Below, in pieces: positions 6,714 through 7,717 of a DNA stretch of 7,717 nt; positions within the stretch are counted from its first letter, which is position 1; each line of letters starts with the position of its first letter. The stretch lies in assembly GCF_938045345.1 (NCBI RefSeq), contig NZ_CALIMS010000022.1:1-7717 (forward strand), in the 5' to 3' direction. Under the pieces are notes generated by a model that did not search any database, had not been told where the DNA came from, and worked only from the letters and a program-made list of their open reading frames with translations. The position numbers and the translations under genes are program-made. Origin of the DNA: an uncultured Campylobacter sp. Lineage in GTDB: Bacteria > Campylobacterota > Campylobacteria > Campylobacterales > Campylobacteraceae.

Positions 6714-7377
6714 TAATAAATTTATACCCTATACCGCGCACGGGGTGAATGAATCGCGGATTTTTAGGATCGTCTCCTATTTTTTGACGCAAGCGCCCTA
6801 TGGCGACATCGATGCTTTTTAGTCCGCTTTGAAATTTCGCTTGACCCAAATTTATCAAAATATCTTCCCTTGGCACGACCAACCCCTCTTTTTCATAAAG
6901 GTAGATAAAGATGTCAAATTCCGCTTTCGTTAGCGCTATCTCCTCTTTGTTTTTTATGACGATACGCCTTTGTTTATCGACGCAAAAGGTTTTGGAGTCG
7001 TTGCTGGTTTGTATCCCTCGACGGAGTATCGCTCTTAGCCTAAATGCAAGCTCTATGGGTTCGTACGGCTTTGCCATATAGTCATCCGCCCCAAGCTCAA
7101 AGCCCTTTATCTTATCTAGCGTTTCGCTGCGGGCCGACGATATGATGATAGGTAACGATGGATAGCTGTGTCTTACGTGCTTGCACACTTCAAGGCCGTC
7201 CATGTCGGGCAAGCCAAGATCAAGCACCAATGCGTCAAAAGCATTTTTTGCGTCTAGAATTTTAAGTCCTTCAACCGGATTTGTGACTATGGTTACGCCA
7301 ATCTCGCTTTTTGCCAATGCAAATTTTAAAAGCTCGGCCAGTTCAAGATCGTCTTCTATAAGCAAAATTTCTATCAT
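6706..7377 (-). CDS. OmpR-family response regulator, ArsR/CprR-like
   Basis: This cytoplasmic DNA-binding regulator of 223 residues is phosphorylated by the adjoining kinase. Receiver domain, about 1-118: acidic pair D9-D10 in MIEILLIEDD, phospho-acceptor D53 in LVLDLGLPDMDG, switch S80 in IIISSARS, and conserved K103 in MAKPY. Winged-helix effector domain, about 128-222: LTKAEFDIFIYL, then SIDVAIGRLRQKIGDDPKNP and the C-terminal VRGIGYKF, typical of this family and close to what I recall of H. pylori ArsR. I chose the ATG at 7377 because the receiver begins there with the canonical sequence. An upstream in-frame ATG at 7485 would add 36 residues that run through the promoter region and match nothing. 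No ribosome site precedes 7377. The last 8 bases overlap the kinase start. Confidence 0.94.
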   Translation of the reverse strand: MIEILLIEDDLELAELLKFALAKSEIGVTIVTNPVEGLKILDAKNAFDALVLDLGLPDMDGLEVCKHVRHSYPSLPIIISSARSETLDKIKGFELGADDYMAKPYEPIELAFRLRAILRRGIQTSNDSKTFCVDKQRRIVIKNKEEIALTKAEFDIFIYLYEKEGLVVPREDILINLGQAKFQSGLKSIDVAIGRLRQKIGDDPKNPRFIHPVRGIGYKFINA

Positions 7378-7384
7378 AGTAGCT

Positions 7385-7390
7385 ATTATA
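7385..7390 (-). promoter_or_regulatory. Regulator operon -10 box, apparently leaderless
   Basis: A perfect TATAAT reads on the minus strand from 7390 to 7385, preceded by TTTGA. Only seven bases separate it from the ATG at 7377, so RNA would start at or within a base or two of the start codon. No Shine-Dalgarno sequence is present, which agrees with a leaderless mRNA. Confidence 0.6.
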
Positions 7391-7407
7391 TCAAATTTAA
7401 AATTTAA

Positions 7408-7429
7408 AACTAAAAAATATTTTTTAGTT
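7408..7429. promoter_or_regulatory. Perfect 22-bp AT-rich palindrome between divergent promoters
   Basis: AACTAAAAAAT (7408-7418) is followed without spacer by its exact reverse complement (7419-7429). It starts 17 bp upstream of the regulator -10 box, overlapping the place of a -35 element. It ends 41 bp before the -10 box of the plus-strand gene. It could be an operator for a dimeric regulator, or a hairpin; the sequence alone does not decide. Confidence 0.55.
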
Positions 7430-7433
7430 AATG

Positions 7434-7449
7434 TTACCAAAATCTTACC
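7434..7449 (+). promoter_or_regulatory. Two TTACC direct repeats 11 bp apart: candidate OmpR-type binding site
   Basis: TTACC occurs at 7434-7438 and 7445-7449, in the longer contexts TGTTACCAAAA and TCTTACCGTTT. Direct repeats one helical turn apart are the usual target layout of OmpR/PhoB-family dimers. The site covers roughly -48 to -33 of the predicted plus-strand promoter, in place of a -35 box. Confidence 0.5.
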
Positions 7450-7467
7450 GTTTTTGATAGGCCTACA

Positions 7468-7476
7468 TGTTATAAT
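7468..7476 (+). promoter_or_regulatory. Extended -10 promoter of the porin-like gene
   Basis: TGTTATAAT combines the TGn extension with a consensus -10 box (7471-7476), predicting an RNA start near 7483 and a leader of about 44 nucleotides. No -35 hexamer is present at the normal distance. The TTACC repeats sit there instead, which suggests activator dependence. Confidence 0.6.
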
Positions 7477-7526
7477 TTCGCTCATAAATCCAAAGATGAT
7501 AGTGTAAAAATTTAAAGGAGGTTATA

Positions 7527-7717
7527 GTGAAAACATGTTTTTTGACGATCGGCAAGAGTAAATTTGCTCTTAGTTTGGCTGCGTTTATGGCTATGGCGTC
7601 CAGCGCTAGCGCTAGCGATAGCTTGGCGGAGGCTTTACAAACAAGCACTATGGGTGCGACAGTATTTTCATACTACGATATGGACTCGACCGAGTACTTC
7701 CCGCCAGCTAGCAGAAC
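7527..7717 (+). CDS. Secreted, probably porin-like outer membrane protein, 5' part only
   Basis: Only the first 63 codons lie in the window; the frame is open at the right edge. Translation starts at GTG (7527), five bases after a very strong ribosome site AAAGGAGG (7514-7521). The nearby ATG at 7535 is in another frame and stops at once. The product begins with a Sec signal peptide: a Lys-containing start, a hydrophobic core (FALSLAAFMAMAS), and a cleavage area at SASAS-D. The mature start DSLAEALQTSTMGATVFSYYD resembles the N-termini of epsilonproteobacterial Opr/OprD-type porins, which often begin with SLAEAL and a first beta strand; this family call is from memory and only moderately sure. 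It is divergent from the two-component operon, a common layout for a regulator and its target. Confidence 0.75.
   Translation, partial: MKTCFLTIGKSKFALSLAAFMAMASSASASDSLAEALQTSTMGATVFSYYDMDSTEYFPPASR

Noticed and set aside
7378..7485. In-frame upstream extension of the response regulator starting at ATG 7485
   Set aside because: It would add 36 residues unlike any receiver domain, has no ribosome site, and crosses the palindrome, the TTACC repeats and both promoter boxes. The canonical receiver start MIEILLIEDD is at 7377.
7463..7648. Minus-strand open frame of 61 codons
   Set aside because: It overlaps the signal-peptide region and promoter of the plus-strand secreted protein, which has a far better ribosome site and a clear signal peptide.

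Overview
The window looks like chromosome from a Campylobacter-type epsilonproteobacterium. The word AAATTTTA and its variants recur in genes and spacers. Gene content also fits: a riboflavin synthase next to a PgeF-family protein, a very small cytochrome c, an ArsRS/CprRS-like two-component pair, and a porin-like secreted protein. The fairly GC-rich left part would suit one of the higher-GC oral species (C. gracilis, C. rectus, C. showae), but I cannot fix the species from sequence alone.

Layout, left to right. On the minus strand: a partial isoaspartyl dipeptidase gene iadA (cut by the left edge, 2-721), pgeF (907-1641), ribE (1652-2473), a periplasmic class I cytochrome c (2574-2894) and a one-piece permease-ATPase ABC exporter (3174-4730). 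Next comes a gene-poor stretch (4731-5435) holding hairpins and coding-like debris. Then, still on the minus strand, lie a sensor kinase (5436-6713) and its OmpR-family response regulator (6706-7377), which overlap by 8 bp. A secreted, probably porin-like protein begins on the plus strand at 7527 and runs off the right edge.

How the genes relate. ribE and pgeF are almost contiguous and probably co-transcribed. The cytochrome has its own promoter and a possible terminator, so it reads as a single-gene unit. Regulator and kinase form one operon, read from a promoter so close to the start codon that the mRNA may be leaderless, and ending at a convincing terminator about 100 bp past the kinase. 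The regulator and the porin-like gene diverge from a compact control region. It holds a perfect 22-bp AT palindrome and two TTACC direct repeats exactly 11 bp apart, just upstream of an extended -10 box. This is the arrangement expected if the regulator controls the porin-like gene, and it is the most interesting regulatory structure here.

The other notable item is RibE, which carries an in-frame, low-complexity Gly/Ser/Asn-rich insertion of about 50 residues in its second barrel. I did not find a clearly new defence or mobile system. No tRNA, rRNA, CRISPR array or insertion sequence was recognised.
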